The notes under the pieces: generated by a model
Database searches by the model: none
Seen by the model: the letters and a program-made list of their open reading frames with translations, nothing else
Told to the model about the DNA's origin: nothing
Part shown: in pieces, positions 19,622-29,378 of the stretch
Numbering within the stretch: the stretch's first letter is position 1
Layout: each line of letters starts with the position of its first letter
Source of the DNA: Pandoraea bronchicola
GTDB lineage: Bacteria; Pseudomonadota; Gammaproteobacteria; Burkholderiales; Burkholderiaceae
Reading direction: 5' to 3'
Assembly: GCF_902459805.1 (NCBI RefSeq)
Contig: NZ_CABPST010000005.1
Span: 1-64,000 of the forward strand
Length of the DNA stretch: 64,000 nt
Made by a program: the position numbers and the translations under genes

Positions 19622-20092
19622 ATGCGTCTGTTCATTCTCGCGGTCGGGCACAAGATGCCCGGCTGGATCGAGACCGCCTTCGCCGAGTACGCCAAGCGCA
19701 TGCCGCCCGAGCTGCGCATCGAACTCAAGGAAATCAAACCGGAGCAACGCTCCAACTCCCGCACGGCCGAGACGGTGATGGCCGCCGAGGCGCAGCGTAT
19801 CGACGCGGCCCTGCCGCGTGGCTGCCGCCTGGTGTGCCTCGATGAGCGCGGGCAAGACCTCACCACGATGCGCCTGGCCCAGTCGCTCACCGGATGGCAG
19901 CAGGACGGGCGCGATGTGGCCTTCGTGATCGGCGGCGCCGACGGGCTGGACCCGGCCCTCAAGGCCCGCGCCGACACCCTCATCCGGCTATCCAGCCTCA
20001 CGATGCCCCACGGCATGGTACGTGTGCTGCTCGCCGAGCAGCTCTACCGCGCGTGGAGCATCAACGCCAATCACCCCTATCACCGTGTCTGA
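19622..20092 (+). CDS. rlmH: 23S rRNA pseudouridine-1915 N3-methyltransferase
   Basis: SPOUT-fold methyltransferase that modifies pseudouridine 1915 in helix 69 of 23S rRNA; 156 aa, standard length. The SAM-binding knot region is FVIGGADGL and the end [28 protein letters not shown] is highly conserved. Last gene of the hemF-nadD-rsfS-rlmH group; relatives continue directly with maf, but here the ugp operon intervenes. Confidence 0.97.
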   Translation: MRLFILAVGHKMPGWIETAFAEYAKRMPPELRIELKEIKPEQRSNSRTAETVMAAEAQRIDAALPRGCRLVCLDERGQDLTTMRLAQSLTGWQQDGRDVAFVIGGADGLDPALKARADTLIRLSSLTMPHGMVRVLLAEQLYRAWSINANHPYHRV

Positions 20093-20131
20093 GCGCATCT
20101 GAGCCTGTCCGAGCGCTCCTGACGAGAAAAT

Positions 20132-20149
20132 AAGTCAGACATAAGTCAC
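20132..20149 (+). promoter_or_regulatory. Possible Pho box upstream of ugp operon
   Basis: Two 7-bp direct repeats AAGTCAG and AAGTCAC separated by ACAT reproduce the 11-bp period of PhoB sites (consensus CTGTCAT-N4-CTGTCAY, here with weaker first bases). It is 223 bp upstream of ugpB. PhoB control of ugp is known in other proteobacteria; here it is inference. Confidence 0.35.
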
Positions 20150-20371
20150 ACCATTTTGTGCAGCGCAATGCGCCGTTGCATCCGGCGGCAAGTGGCGCGC
20201 AGCGCCTTGCCGGGTGGTCCGTTCCGAAAGCTGTCAATCCCCCCAGAGGCCCCCGTGCAACACGCATTGTGCGCTGCGGGTGGAAAAATCATGGCGACGT
20301 GATAGTCTACCCGCCGCTACACGGTTCGCACCGCGAACAACTAGACTTCTCGTGAACCACCGGAGATTGGC

Positions 20372-21703
20372 ATGAAGCAACCTTCCCTGCGCAGTATCGC
20401 CCTGGCCGGCGTTAGCGCTGCAATGGCGCTCGGCATGAGCACGTCGGCCCTGGCCGCCACCGAGATCCAATTCTGGCATTCGATGGAATCGGCCCTCGGC
20501 GAGCGTGTCAACCAGATCGCTAACGATTTCAACGCTTCGCAAAGCGACTACAAGATCGTCCCGATCTACAAGGGCAACTACGAGCAGGGTCTGGCGGCCG
20601 GTATCGCCGCCTTCCGCGCTGGCAACGCGCCGGCGATTCTCCAGGTGTACGAAGTGGGTACGGCCACGATGATGCAGGCCCAGAAGGCTGTGAAGCCGGT
20701 GTGGCAAGTCATGAAGGACGCGGGCGAGCCGTTCGACGAGTCGGCCTTCGTGCCGACCGTGGCAAGCTACTACGCCGACAGCAAGACCAATCACCTCGTG
20801 TCGATGCCGTTCAACAGCTCGACCCCGGTGCTGTACTACAACAAGGATGCCTTCAAGAAGGCAGGCCTCGATCCGAACACCCCGCCGAAGACCTGGGCCG
20901 ACGTGAAGTCCGACGCCCAGAAACTCAAGGCCGCCGGCCTGTCGTGCGGCTTCACCATGGGCTGGCAAAGCTGGACGCAGCTCGAGAACTACAGCGCCTG
21001 GCACGCCCTGCCGTTCGCCACGAAGAACAACGGCTTCGACGGTCTTGACGCCAAGCTGACCTTCAACGGCCCGCAGCAGATCAAGCACATCCAGTTCCTG
21101 GCCGACATGGCCAAGGACGGCACGTTCACGTACGTGGGCCGCAAGGATGAAGTGACCTCGAAGTTCTACAGCGGCGACTGCGGTATCGCCATGACCACCT
21201 CGGGCGCACTCGCCAACATCGCCAAATACGCCAAGTTCAGCTACGGCGTAGGCATGATGCCCTACGATGCCGACGTGAAGGGCGCGCCGCAGAACGCCAT
21301 CATCGGCGGTGCCAGCCTGTGGGTGCTCGCCGGCAAGTCGTCGGCCGAGTACAAGGGCGTGGCCAAGTTCCTGAACTACCTCGCGTCGCCGGCCGTGGCC
21401 GCCAAGTGGCACCAGGACACCGGCTACCTGCCGGTCACGAAGGCCGCCTACGAACTGACCGAGAAGCAAGGCTTCTACGCGAAGCATCCGGGCGCCGACA
21501 TGGCCATCAAACAGATGCTCAACAAGCCGCCGCTGCCGTTCACGCGTGGCCTGCGTCTGGGCAACATGCCGCAGATCCGCACGGTGATCGACGAGGAACT
21601 GGAAGGCGTGTGGAGCGGCAAGCAAACGCCCAAAGCGGCACTGGACAAGGCCGTATCGCGGGGCGACGATCTGTTGCGCCGCTTCCAGAAGCAAGGCAGC
21701 TAA
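20372..21703 (+). CDS. ugpB: sn-Glycerol-3-phosphate ABC transporter, periplasmic binding protein
   Basis: Periplasmic receptor of the UgpBAEC importer; 443 aa. Signal peptide of about 28 residues ends STSALA before [18 protein letters not shown], the usual mature start of UgpB. The family segments [29 protein letters not shown] and [14 protein letters not shown] are present. CCGGAG precedes the ATG. A strong terminator hairpin separates it from ugpA, so UgpB should be made in excess of the membrane components. A phosphate-starvation role is expected from the family. Confidence 0.95.
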   Translation: MKQPSLRSIALAGVSAAMALGMSTSALAATEIQFWHSMESALGERVNQIANDFNASQSDYKIVPIYKGNYEQGLAAGIAAFRAGNAPAILQVYEVGTATMMQAQKAVKPVWQVMKDAGEPFDESAFVPTVASYYADSKTNHLVSMPFNSSTPVLYYNKDAFKKAGLDPNTPPKTWADVKSDAQKLKAAGLSCGFTMGWQSWTQLENYSAWHALPFATKNNGFDGLDAKLTFNGPQQIKHIQFLADMAKDGTFTYVGRKDEVTSKFYSGDCGIAMTTSGALANIAKYAKFSYGVGMMPYDADVKGAPQNAIIGGASLWVLAGKSSAEYKGVAKFLNYLASPAVAAKWHQDTGYLPVTKAAYELTEKQGFYAKHPGADMAIKQMLNKPPLPFTRGLRLGNMPQIRTVIDEELEGVWSGKQTPKAALDKAVSRGDDLLRRFQKQGS

Positions 21704-21786
21704 GACGCCCCCAACGTGCGATGACGCACGCAATGCAGGCAAGCCGCCCGCGTTCGCCGTGCGAATCGTGACGTTACAATGACACC

Positions 21787-21827
21787 ACCCGGCCCGCCGT
21801 CAACGCGGGCCGGGTTGGTTTTTTTTT
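21787..21827 (+). terminator. Intra-operon terminator between ugpB and ugpA
   Basis: 11-bp perfect stem ACCCGGCCCGC / GCGGGCCGGGT with a 7-nt loop, followed by TGG and nine T residues. The ugpA start codon is only 12 bp downstream. It likely works as a partial terminator. Confidence 0.85.
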
Positions 21828-21839
21828 GGTCACTACGTT

Positions 21840-22736
21840 ATGGCGCACAACTCCAGAGAACGCCCCCGCTTCGGAACTGGCTGGCTGCCCTACGCGCTCG
21901 TCGCGCCGCAGCTCTTCATCACCGTCGTGTTCTTCCTATGGCCCGCAGGCGAGGCCCTGTGGCAATCGACTTCGGCGCAAGACGCCTTCGGGCTGTCCAG
22001 CGAGTTCGTCGGACTCGACAACTTCACTGCGTTGTGGAGCGACCCGCTCTATCTCGCATCGTTTCGCACCACGATGATCTTCAGCGGGCTGGTGACGGTC
22101 TGCGGGCTGGTCATCTCGCTGCTGCTCGCCGCGATGGCCGATCGCGTCACACGTGCGAAGCGCGCGTACCAGACGCTGCTCATCTGGCCCTATGCAGTGG
22201 CGCCTGCCATTGCGGCCGTGTTGTGGGCATTCCTCTTCAATCCGAGTATCGGTCTCGTCACCTACGGGCTGGCGAAGGTCGGCATCCAGTGGAATCACGC
22301 GCTCAACGGCGGCCAGGCCATGTTCCTCGTCGTGCTCGCCTCGATCTGGAAGCAGATCAGCTACAACTTCCTGTTCTTCTACGCCGGGCTGCAGGCCATT
22401 CCCCGCTCGCTCGTGGAAGCCGCGGCGATTGACGGCGCAGGACCGGTCCGGCGCTTCTTCGGGCTGGTGTTGCCGCTGATTTCGCCGACGACGTTCTTCC
22501 TGCTGGTGGTCAACCTCGTGTACTCGTTCTTCGATACGTTCCCGGTGATCGATGCCGCGACCGGCGGCGGTCCGGGCCAGTCGACCATGACGCTGATCTA
22601 CAAGATCTACTCGGAAGGCTTCAAGGGGCTCGACCTCGGCAGTTCGGCTGCCCAGTCGGTGGTGCTGATGGCAATCGTCATCGTGCTCACGGTCGTGCAG
22701 TTCCGATTCATCGAACGCAAGGTGCAATACGCATGA
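21840..22736 (+). CDS. ugpA: sn-Glycerol-3-phosphate ABC transporter permease UgpA
   Basis: Inner-membrane permease, 298 aa, six predicted helices. The EAA loop that contacts the ATPase is seen as [20 protein letters not shown]. The beginning [22 protein letters not shown] is typical of UgpA. The ATG follows the intra-operon terminator closely, and no strong ribosome-binding site is visible. It overlaps ugpE by 4 bp (ATGA). Confidence 0.95.
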   Translation: MAHNSRERPRFGTGWLPYALVAPQLFITVVFFLWPAGEALWQSTSAQDAFGLSSEFVGLDNFTALWSDPLYLASFRTTMIFSGLVTVCGLVISLLLAAMADRVTRAKRAYQTLLIWPYAVAPAIAAVLWAFLFNPSIGLVTYGLAKVGIQWNHALNGGQAMFLVVLASIWKQISYNFLFFYAGLQAIPRSLVEAAAIDGAGPVRRFFGLVLPLISPTTFFLLVVNLVYSFFDTFPVIDAATGGGPGQSTMTLIYKIYSEGFKGLDLGSSAAQSVVLMAIVIVLTVVQFRFIERKVQYA

Positions 22737-23578
22737 TCGAGAACCGTCGCGGCCTGGATATCTTCTGCCACGTCATGCTGATAATCGGCGTGTTGCTGGT
22801 GGTCTTCCCGCTCTATGTGGCGTTCGTCGCCGCCACCATGAACGAGCAGGAAATCTTCTCCGTTCCCCTGTCGCTCATCCCGAGCACGCACCTGTTCCAG
22901 AACCTCGCCACGGTGTGGGGTCAGGGCACGGGCGATACGGCCATGCCCTTCGGGCTGATGCTCGGCAACAGCCTGTTCATGGCGCTGGTCATCACCATCG
23001 GCAAGATCTCGGTGTCGATTCTGTCGGCCTTCGCCATCGTGTACTTCCGCTTCCCGTTGCGCAATCTGTTCTTCTGGCTGATCTTCGTCACGTTGATGCT
23101 GCCGGTGGAAGTGCGGATTTTCCCGACGGTGCAGGTGATCTCAAACCTCGGGCTCATCAACAGCTACGTGGGTCTGACGGTGCCGCTCATCGCATCGGCC
23201 ACGGCCACGTTCCTGTTCCGGCAGTTCTTCATGACGCTGCCCGACGAACTCGTCGAAGCCGCGCGCATCGACGGCGCCGGCCCGATGCGATTCTTCTTCG
23301 ACGTGGTGCTGCCGCTGTCGAAGACGAACATCGCCGCGCTGTTCGTCATCACCTTCATCTATGGCTGGAATCAGTACCTGTGGCCGATTCTGGTGACCAA
23401 CGCCCCGTCGATGACGACGGCCGTGGTGGGCATCAAGAGCATGATCGGCAGTGGTGATACCGCCACCCAATGGCAACTCGTCATGAGTGCCACGCTGCTC
23501 GCCATGCTGCCGCCGCTCGCGGTGGTCCTGCTCATGCAGCGCTGGTTCGTGCGCGGTCTGGTGGATTCGGAAAAGTAA
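22733..23578 (+). CDS. ugpE: sn-Glycerol-3-phosphate ABC transporter permease UgpE
   Basis: Second permease of the importer, 281 aa, with six helices and the EAA motif [22 protein letters not shown]. It starts inside the ugpA stop (ATGA overlap), a sign of translational coupling, and ends 2 bp before ugpC. Start [13 protein letters not shown] and the segment [16 protein letters not shown] match the family. Confidence 0.95.
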   Translation: MIENRRGLDIFCHVMLIIGVLLVVFPLYVAFVAATMNEQEIFSVPLSLIPSTHLFQNLATVWGQGTGDTAMPFGLMLGNSLFMALVITIGKISVSILSAFAIVYFRFPLRNLFFWLIFVTLMLPVEVRIFPTVQVISNLGLINSYVGLTVPLIASATATFLFRQFFMTLPDELVEAARIDGAGPMRFFFDVVLPLSKTNIAALFVITFIYGWNQYLWPILVTNAPSMTTAVVGIKSMIGSGDTATQWQLVMSATLLAMLPPLAVVLLMQRWFVRGLVDSEK

Positions 23579-23580
23579 TC

Positions 23581-24678
23581 ATGGCAAATCTCAAACTCCA
23601 TAGCGTCAAGAAAACCTACGACCGGACCAACTACATCCTGCACGGTGTCGACATCGACATCCAGGATGGCGAGTTCGTGGTCATTGTCGGCCCGTCGGGC
23701 TGCGGCAAGTCGACACTGCTTCGCATGGTCGCCGGCCTCGAGTCGGTGAGCGAAGGCAGCATCCTGATCGGCTCGCAGGTCGTCAATCAACTGGAGCCCA
23801 AGGACCGCAACATCGCGATGGTGTTCCAGAACTACGCGCTCTATCCGCATATGGACGTGCGCCAGAACATGTCGTATGGACTGAAGATCCGGGGCCTCGA
23901 CAAGAAGACCATCGACGAGCGCGTGCTCGCCGCCGCGCGCATTCTGGAACTTGAGCCGCTGCTCGCACGCAAGCCGCGCGAGCTCTCGGGCGGTCAGCGT
24001 CAGCGCGTGGCCATGGGCCGTGCCATCGTGCGTGAGCCGGCGGTGTTCCTGTTCGACGAACCGCTGTCGAACCTCGACGCCAAGCTGCGCGTGCAGATGC
24101 GTCTGGAAATTCAGCGCCTGCATGCCCGTCTGAAGACGACGAGCCTGTATGTCACGCACGATCAGGTCGAGGCCATGACACTGGCCGATCGCGTGGTCGT
24201 CATGAACAAGGGCTACGCCGAGCAGATCGGTACGCCGACCGACGTGTACGAGCGCCCCGCGTCGCTCTTCGTCGCGAGCTTCATGGGTTCGCCCGCGATG
24301 AACCTGCTCAAGGGCCGGGTCGACCCGGAAGGCCGTACGTTCGAGGTGGACGGCGGTGGCCCGGCGTTGCGTCTGCCGCCCACGAGCATGGCGCATGCCA
24401 ATCGCGAACTCGTGCTTGGCGTGCGTCCCGAACATCTGGTGCCCGTCGAACAGCAGAGCGGCCTGGGCGCGTTCGCGGCGCAGACCAGCATTCTCGTCGA
24501 TCAGCTCGAACTGCTGGGTGCCGACAATCTGGTGCATGGCCGCTGGGGCGAGCAGCCCGTCACGGTGCGTCTGCCCCACGAGATGCGTCCGGCAGCGGGC
24601 ACGGTGGTGCCGCTGGCCATCTCGGCCAAGTCGTTGCACCTGTTCGATCCGGCGTCCGGCAAGCGAGTCGAAGCATGA
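23581..24678 (+). CDS. ugpC: sn-Glycerol-3-phosphate ABC transporter ATP-binding protein
   Basis: MalK-type ATPase, 365 aa. Walker [10 protein letters not shown]-loop [14 protein letters not shown], signature [14 protein letters not shown], Walker [17 protein letters not shown] and switch His in VTHDQVEA are all intact. A C-terminal TOBE-type domain follows (about 240-365). The start at 23581 is chosen because the upstream frame overlaps ugpE. Overlaps ugpQ by 4 bp. Confidence 0.96.
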   Translation: MANLKLHSVKKTYDRTNYILHGVDIDIQDGEFVVIVGPSGCGKSTLLRMVAGLESVSEGSILIGSQVVNQLEPKDRNIAMVFQNYALYPHMDVRQNMSYGLKIRGLDKKTIDERVLAAARILELEPLLARKPRELSGGQRQRVAMGRAIVREPAVFLFDEPLSNLDAKLRVQMRLEIQRLHARLKTTSLYVTHDQVEAMTLADRVVVMNKGYAEQIGTPTDVYERPASLFVASFMGSPAMNLLKGRVDPEGRTFEVDGGGPALRLPPTSMAHANRELVLGVRPEHLVPVEQQSGLGAFAAQTSILVDQLELLGADNLVHGRWGEQPVTVRLPHEMRPAAGTVVPLAISAKSLHLFDPASGKRVEA

Positions 24679-25454
24679 GCGATACGCCCACAACTGCCCA
24701 TCTGTGGCGCCACTGGCCCTATCCGCGTGTCGTCTCGCATCGCGGTGGGGGCAAGCTGGCGCCGGAGAACACACTGGCCGCCTTCGAGATGGGCGCCTCG
24801 CTCGGCCTGCGCATGGTCGAGTTCGATGCCAAGCTCTCGGCCGATAACGTCGTCTTCCTGCTGCATGACGACACCGTCGATCGCACAAGTAACGGCCATG
24901 GCGCGGCAGCGCAGATGACTTACGACGAGATCGCCAAGCTCGACGCCGGAAGTTGGTTCGACGAGCGTTTCGCCGGTCAGGCGATGCCGACCCTCGCCCA
25001 GGTGGCCGAGCGCTGCCTGGCGCTGGGGCTGGCCGCGAACGTCGAGATCAAGCCCTGTCCGGGCCGCGAGGTCGAAACAGGCAAGCGCGTCGCGGAGGCC
25101 GTCCGGACGCTATGGGCCGGACATCCTCAGCCGCCGTTGCTCTCGTCGTTCTCGTACGAAGCCCTCGAAGCGGCCGCCGCCGCCGCGCCCGAACTGCCGC
25201 GCGGCATGCTGTACGAAGCCGTGCCGGCGCATTGGCGCGACGATGCCCGCAAGCTCGGCACCGTCTCGCTGCACGCGAACCACAAGCACCTCGACGGCCC
25301 GCAGGTCTCCGAGATCAAGGCGGCCGGCCTGCAGATGCTCGTCTACACGGTCAACGAGCCGGCCCGTGCGCGCGAGCTGGCCGCATGGGGCGTGGACGCC
25401 ATCTGCACCGATCGTATCGACCTGATCGGCGCCGACTTCCTCGCCGACGCCTGA
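24675..25454 (+). CDS. ugpQ: Glycerophosphodiester phosphodiesterase
   Basis: Cytoplasmic GDPD enzyme, 259 aa, that splits imported glycerophosphodiesters into glycerol-3-phosphate and an alcohol. The catalytic start [17 protein letters not shown], the metal ligands in VEFDAKLS and the [11 protein letters not shown] motif are present. The ATGA overlap with ugpC makes it the last gene of the ugp operon, as in enterobacteria. Confidence 0.95.
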   Translation: MSDTPTTAHLWRHWPYPRVVSHRGGGKLAPENTLAAFEMGASLGLRMVEFDAKLSADNVVFLLHDDTVDRTSNGHGAAAQMTYDEIAKLDAGSWFDERFAGQAMPTLAQVAERCLALGLAANVEIKPCPGREVETGKRVAEAVRTLWAGHPQPPLLSSFSYEALEAAAAAAPELPRGMLYEAVPAHWRDDARKLGTVSLHANHKHLDGPQVSEIKAAGLQMLVYTVNEPARARELAAWGVDAICTDRIDLIGADFLADA

Positions 25455-25658
25455 GCCCCGCGCCGGGGAACGCCTCGAACCCTGTGCGGACCCTGTACTT
25501 CCCCGGTTTGCCCCTTGCCCCCACCTGTGCTGGCGGGCATGGGCGCAAGGCGGCATAATAGGGCGTTCCCTCGCCCAGCCCATCCAGCGGCCCGGTACAC
25601 GCGCTGCAAATCCATGCAAAGCCGTGCGCCGGGCTGGACGAATTCAAGCCAAGCCGCC

Positions 25659-26258
25659 ATGCCGTACATCTATCTTGCTTCGCAAAGCCCCCGCCGTCAG
25701 GAATTGTTGCAACAGCTCGGTGTTCGTTTCGAACTGCTGTTGCCCGGGGCCGACGAAGACGCCGAAGCGCTCGAAGCCGTGCTGCCTGGAGAACCGCCCG
25801 ACGATTACGTGCAGCGCGTCACACGCGCCAAGGCAGAAGCGGCGCTCACGCGTCTGGCTCGCGCCGGTCTGCCCGGCGCCCCCATTCTGGCCGCCGACAC
25901 GACGGTCTGTCTGGACGGCACCATCCTCGGCAAGCCCTTCGACGACGCTGACGCGTGCGCCGTTCTCGCCCGCCTGTCAGGCACCCGGCATCGCGTGCTC
26001 ACGGCCGTCGCCGTGTGCGCGGATGGACAGGTGCATCAAGCGGTCAACATTTCGCACGTCTGGTTCCGGCCGCTACGCCGCGAAGACATCGAGCGCTACG
26101 TCGCTTCGGGAGAACCGAGAGGCAAGGCTGGCGCTTACGGTATTCAGGGCAAGGCCGCCGAGTTTGTCATGCGCATCGACGGCAGCTACTCGGGCATCAT
26201 GGGGCTGCCGCTGTGCGAGACCGCCGCGCTTTTGCGTCAGGCGGGCGTCGACTTCTGA
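25659..26258 (+). CDS. maf: Maf-family nucleotide pyrophosphatase
   Basis: House-cleaning nucleoside triphosphate pyrophosphatase, 199 aa. Signatures: N-terminal [17 protein letters not shown], catalytic region [12 protein letters not shown] and [15 protein letters not shown]. The ATG at 25659 (MPYIYLAS) matches the family; the longer frame from 25515 is not supported. The TTVCLDG variant suggests the dTTP/UTP-type (YhdE) subgroup, but this is not certain. rng follows after 44 bp. Confidence 0.94.
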   Translation: MPYIYLASQSPRRQELLQQLGVRFELLLPGADEDAEALEAVLPGEPPDDYVQRVTRAKAEAALTRLARAGLPGAPILAADTTVCLDGTILGKPFDDADACAVLARLSGTRHRVLTAVAVCADGQVHQAVNISHVWFRPLRREDIERYVASGEPRGKAGAYGIQGKAAEFVMRIDGSYSGIMGLPLCETAALLRQAGVDF

Positions 26259-26302
26259 CGCGTACCGAATTTGCCAAGCATTTCGAGTCTGGTCGACACC
26301 TT

Positions 26303-27772
26303 ATGAACGAAGACATTCTGGTCAACATTACGCCACAGGAAACCCGTGTAGCGCTCATGCAGCTCGGTGCGGTGCAGGAACTGCACATCGAGCGCACGCT
26401 CTCGCGCGGCCTGGTGGGCAACATCTATCTCGGCAAGGTCGTGCGCGTGCTCCCGGGCATGCAATCGGCCTTCATCGACATCGGGCTGGAGCGCGCGGCG
26501 TTCCTGCACGTGGCCGATATCTGGCATCCGCGCACGAACAACGACACGTCCACGCCGCACCCGCAGCCCCCCATCGAAAAGACCGTTTTCGAAGGACAGA
26601 CGCTGATGGTGCAGGTCATCAAGGACCCGATCGGCACCAAAGGCGCGCGTCTGTCGACGCAGATCAGCATTGCCGGGCGCACGCTGGTGTACTTGCCGCA
26701 AGAGCCGCATATCGGCATCTCGCAGCGTATCGAGAGTGAAGCGGAACGTGAGGCGTTGCGCAGCAAGATCCAGGCGCTCGTGCCTGCCGACGAGAAAGGC
26801 GGCTTCATCGTGCGCACCATTGCGGAAGACGCGGCCGACGCCGAGTTGGCGAACGACATCGCGTATCTGCGCAAGTCGTGGCAGACCATCGGCGAACAAA
26901 GCACGCGCCTGCCCGCCCCGGCGCTGCTGTATCAGGATCTGAATCTCGCCCAACGCGTATTGCGCGACTTCGTGCACGAGGAGACCGGCAAGATTCTCGT
27001 CGACTCGCGCGAGACTTTCCAGAAGCTGGCTGAATTCGCCGCAACGTATACGCCGGCAGTGCTCGGCAAGCTCACGCATTACACCGGCGAGCGTCCGCTG
27101 TTCGATCTGTATAACGTGGAGACGGAAATCGAGCGGGCGCTGTCGCGTCGCGTCGATCTGAAGTCCGGCGGGTACCTGATGATCGATCAGACCGAAGCGA
27201 TGACGACCATCGACGTGAACACCGGCGGCTACGTCGGTGCGCGCAACTTCGACGACACGATCTTCAAGACAAACCTCGAAGCGGCGCTGATGATCGCGCG
27301 CCAGTTGCGGCTGCGTAATCTGGGCGGGATCATCATCATCGACTTCATCGACATGGAAAGCGCCGAGCATCGCGACTCGGTGCTTGCCGAGTTGAAGAAA
27401 GCGCTGGCCCGCGACCGCACGCGCATTACCGTCAACGGCTTCTCGCAGCTCGGGCTGGTCGAGATGACCCGCAAGCGCACGCGCGAGTCGCTCGCGCATG
27501 TCCTGTGCGAGCCCTGCGCCGTGTGCCAGGGCAAGGGACAGGTCAAGACGCCGCGCACGCTGTGCTACGACATCCTGCGCGAAATTCTGCGCGAATCGCG
27601 CCAGTTCAATCCACGCGAGTTCCGCCTGATCGCCTCGCAGGAAGTCGTCGATCTGTTCCTCGAAGAGGAATCGCAACATCTCGCGATGCTGATCGACTTC
27701 ATCGGCAAACCCATTTCGCTTCAGGTGGAATCGTCGTTCCATCAGGAGCAGTACGACATCATTCTGATGTGA
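26303..27772 (+). CDS. rng: Ribonuclease G
   Basis: Endoribonuclease of the RNase E/G family that matures the 16S rRNA 5' end and cleaves mRNAs; 489 aa, the same length as E. coli RNase G. The S1-like region lies near the N-terminus, catalytic acids in TIDVNTGGYVG and IIIDFIDM, and the zinc-link CEPCAVCQGKG. The last codons Q-Y-D-I-I-L-M-stop are the left attachment repeat of a 17-kb element, so rng remains full length after integration. The stop is TGA here and TAA in the displaced copy. Confidence 0.96.
   Translation: MNEDILVNITPQETRVALMQLGAVQELHIERTLSRGLVGNIYLGKVVRVLPGMQSAFIDIGLERAAFLHVADIWHPRTNNDTSTPHPQPPIEKTVFEGQTLMVQVIKDPIGTKGARLSTQISIAGRTLVYLPQEPHIGISQRIESEAEREALRSKIQALVPADEKGGFIVRTIAEDAADAELANDIAYLRKSWQTIGEQSTRLPAPALLYQDLNLAQRVLRDFVHEETGKILVDSRETFQKLAEFAATYTPAVLGKLTHYTGERPLFDLYNVETEIERALSRRVDLKSGGYLMIDQTEAMTTIDVNTGGYVGARNFDDTIFKTNLEAALMIARQLRLRNLGGIIIIDFIDMESAEHRDSVLAELKKALARDRTRITVNGFSQLGLVEMTRKRTRESLAHVLCEPCAVCQGKGQVKTPRTLCYDILREILRESRQFNPREFRLIASQEVVDLFLEEESQHLAMLIDFIGKPISLQVESSFHQEQYDIILM
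27749..27772 (+). repeat. attL: last seven codons plus stop of rng
   Basis: 24-bp direct repeat, 21/24 identical to 44840-44863. All three mismatches fall on third codon positions (CAG/CAA, ATC/ATT, TGA/TAA) of the rng frame. Confidence 0.85.
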
Positions 27773-27785
27773 TTAAAAATCACAT
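27767..27785. repeat. Inverted repeat across the attL edge
   Basis: ATGTGATT and AATCACAT form 8-bp arms around AAA. It spans the rng stop codon and the first bases of the element. It could be a core-type integrase site or a weak terminator hairpin for rng. Confidence 0.5.
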
Positions 27786-27831
27786 TTAAAATCAACAAAC
27801 TAGAAACAATACGTCCGAGAATTTTTCATTC

Positions 27832-27865
27832 AGCTACCCATGTAGCTACCAATTCGAGGCACGCG
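27832..27865 (+). other. Left arm-type sites (GTAGCTACC motifs)
   Basis: AGCTACCC at 27832 and GTAGCTACC at 27842, the latter followed by AATTCGAGG and then CACGCGT. The same GTAGCTACC, ATT.AGG and CACGCGT order occurs just inside the right end near 44701. Likely integrase arm-binding sites; inference from position and repetition. Confidence 0.5.
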
Positions 27866-28067
27866 TACTCCCGGCACGCTTGTTGTACTGACGCCACCCG
27901 CAGGAATCTCGGCAGCGTGACGACGTACTATTCAACTCGGCGGCCCCGCCTGTCGTACCCGCTTTCGACGCGGCGAAAACAGGATGGGGTGCTGTCGCGG
28001 GGCTTCCCCGCACCTGACCCAATAAACCGGGTCTCTCCTTTTGCGTATCTGTTTAACATCACTGCTC

Positions 28068-28400
28068 TCACGCTCGCCATGCATCTGTAAGCGGCCCAAC
28101 TTCGACGCCAGAGAACTCGGGCCGAGAGCGGAGCCAAGCGCATACTTTGTCACGCTGCTCTTCAAGTGCTGAGCGACCTCGTATCGCCGATGTCACATAT
28201 CCGCCGAAATGATCGCCCAGCCCGCCGCCGAAGCTCAGCTCCAATGGCTCGATGCAATCTTCGATGAAAGCATCTAGCAACTGGTCTCGAGCCCCGTCGT
28301 TAAGCGTCGACACGAGCCCTGCGGACACCTTGAAGCCCAGTTCCGTAAATTCGCCGAGGTGTAATTTTTTGCGTTGCCGCCTGTTGTGCCGCGTTGTCAC
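28068..28400 (-). CDS. YggL family (DUF469) 50S ribosome-binding protein
   Basis: 110-aa protein of the YggL family. E. coli YggL associates with the 50S subunit. Hallmarks are the basic start RRQRKKLHLGEFTELGFKV, the middle FIEDCIEPLELSFGGG and the end VGPLTDAW, each matching the order of the family. The start is GTG at 28400, supported by GGGAG 8-12 bp upstream. It is the first gene inside the left end of the element, an unusual place for a ribosome-associated host protein. No partner gene is obvious. Confidence 0.82.
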   Translation of the reverse strand: MTTRHNRRQRKKLHLGEFTELGFKVSAGLVSTLNDGARDQLLDAFIEDCIEPLELSFGGGLGDHFGGYVTSAIRGRSALEEQRDKVCAWLRSRPEFSGVEVGPLTDAWRA

Positions 28401-28663
28401 GAAACTCTCCCGTCAAAGTGTCAGATAGGTCACATCATATCGCGGCTAGACCGACCTTTCCCTATCCTGACGTTTCTGTGTGAAAGGTGTGCATAGGGCC
28501 GCCGCAGGAACTCGGGCATATCAAACCATCGTTAAATATAGAAGCATCTATTGATGCACACATAGACGCGACTATATTTTTAAAAACAAATAGTTACGCA
28601 TATATAGATGCTTTGCGTCACTCATCTTTCGGGGTAAGCTGCGAACCTTTTCCAAAGGGCAAA
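28401..28663. promoter_or_regulatory. AT-rich region with repeated ATAGANGC motifs
   Basis: The DNA between 28530 and 28615 is strongly AT-rich. ATAGANGC occurs three times (about 28538, 28563 and 28604). AGCATCTAT at 28543-28551 is inverted at 28604-28612, and GCATC-TATT-GATGC forms a small hairpin at 28545-28558. It precedes the small gene at 28664 and is probably its operator region. Confidence 0.4.
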
Positions 28664-28903
28664 ATGTCAAAAAAGCTGAAAGGGGATAAGGCGTCAAATA
28701 CTTCCGACAAAGGCAAAACGCCGTGGGCGGACGCGCACCCCAAGGTAATGGTCAATTTCTCAACGAAGTGGTCCGAAGCACAGCATCTGAAATTGACGTG
28801 GCTTGCCGAGAATATGACAGGCCGCCAGTCGATTCAGAAACTAGTGCACGCCGCAGTAGAAGCACACGTCGAAAACCTTTTGAAGAAGCACTACACGCCA
28901 TGA
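28664..28903 (+). CDS. Small hypothetical protein, possibly ribbon-helix-helix-like
   Basis: 79 aa with a charged N-terminus (about 1-25) and a predicted helix-rich C-terminus, LKLTWLAENMTGRQSIQKLV followed by an amphipathic helix. The pattern VMVNFSTKWSEAQ then two helices resembles small RHH DNA-binding proteins, but I cannot assign a family. The ATG at 28664 has AAAGGG upstream; the longer frame to 28487 runs through the repeat region and is not favoured. Its stop overlaps the next ATG (ATGA). Confidence 0.5.
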   Translation: MSKKLKGDKASNTSDKGKTPWADAHPKVMVNFSTKWSEAQHLKLTWLAENMTGRQSIQKLVHAAVEAHVENLLKKHYTP

Positions 28904-28983
28904 AAACGAGGGACATGGCGAAATCTGTGGCGCTACCGTCGGAGCTTCGTACACATTCAAGATTAGAGAAGGAAAAGTCATGA
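28900..28983 (+). pseudogene. Remnant of HigB/RelE-type toxin C-terminus
   Basis: A 27-codon frame. The segment KTRDMAKSVAL resembles the last helix of HigB-like addiction-module toxins, which end in a similar tract directly before the antitoxin start. The catalytic body is missing. It overlaps the next gene by 4 bp in the toxin-antitoxin order typical of the family. The assignment rests on a short match and on context. Confidence 0.35.
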
Positions 28984-29147
28984 AGATCAGAGATTTGCCA
29001 GTGTGGGACCCGGCCGAATTCCTGACAGATGAGGAAACCATTGCCGCATACCTAGCAGAAGCAGCGCGTGACCCTGATCCTGCGTTCTATCAAAGGGCAC
29101 TCGATACCGTCGCCCGCGCGAGAGCAAAAAGCGGAAAAACCGATTGA
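28980..29147 (+). pseudogene. Truncated HigA-type antitoxin lacking its HTH
   Basis: 55-aa frame with GAAGGAAAAG just before the ATG at 28980. Residues 8-46, VWDPAEFLTDEETIAAYLAE and onwards to ALDTVARARA, match the N-terminal half of the COG3636 antidote family (DPAEYL..EEAIAAYL..A...GDPA....AL..IARARG). Those proteins have about 95-100 aa and continue with an HTH. Here a stop follows after KSGKTD and no HTH is found in any frame downstream. The module is therefore probably inactive. Confidence 0.6.
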
Positions 29148-29378
29148 AATTTTTGAGTATTCGAGTTCAACAGTTGACGTTCGTAACGTCTGTTGCATCA
29201 AAAAAAGCAAGCGACGCGGAGCATCCCGCGGCTGCCGGGAGCTGCCTGTTAGTATTCTCAAATGCAGCCTTTAAGCTGCTCCATCGACACCGCTCGCAGC
29301 ATTGATTGCGGGCTGCCCGATGCGTGGCCCCGCTTCGCGTCTCCAAATAGAGAAGGCACGACGACAGTTTCGCCGCGT

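Noticed and set aside
26237-27742. 501-codon open frame antisense to rng
   Set aside because: RNase G is recognised over its full length on the plus strand; the antisense frame is a GC artefact.
27749-27772. tRNA gene as the integration target
   Set aside because: No cloverleaf at either end; the repeat is the coding 3' end of rng.
29052-29274. Short frames after the antitoxin fragment
   Set aside because: Neither frame contains an HTH or other domain; they do not restore the antitoxin.
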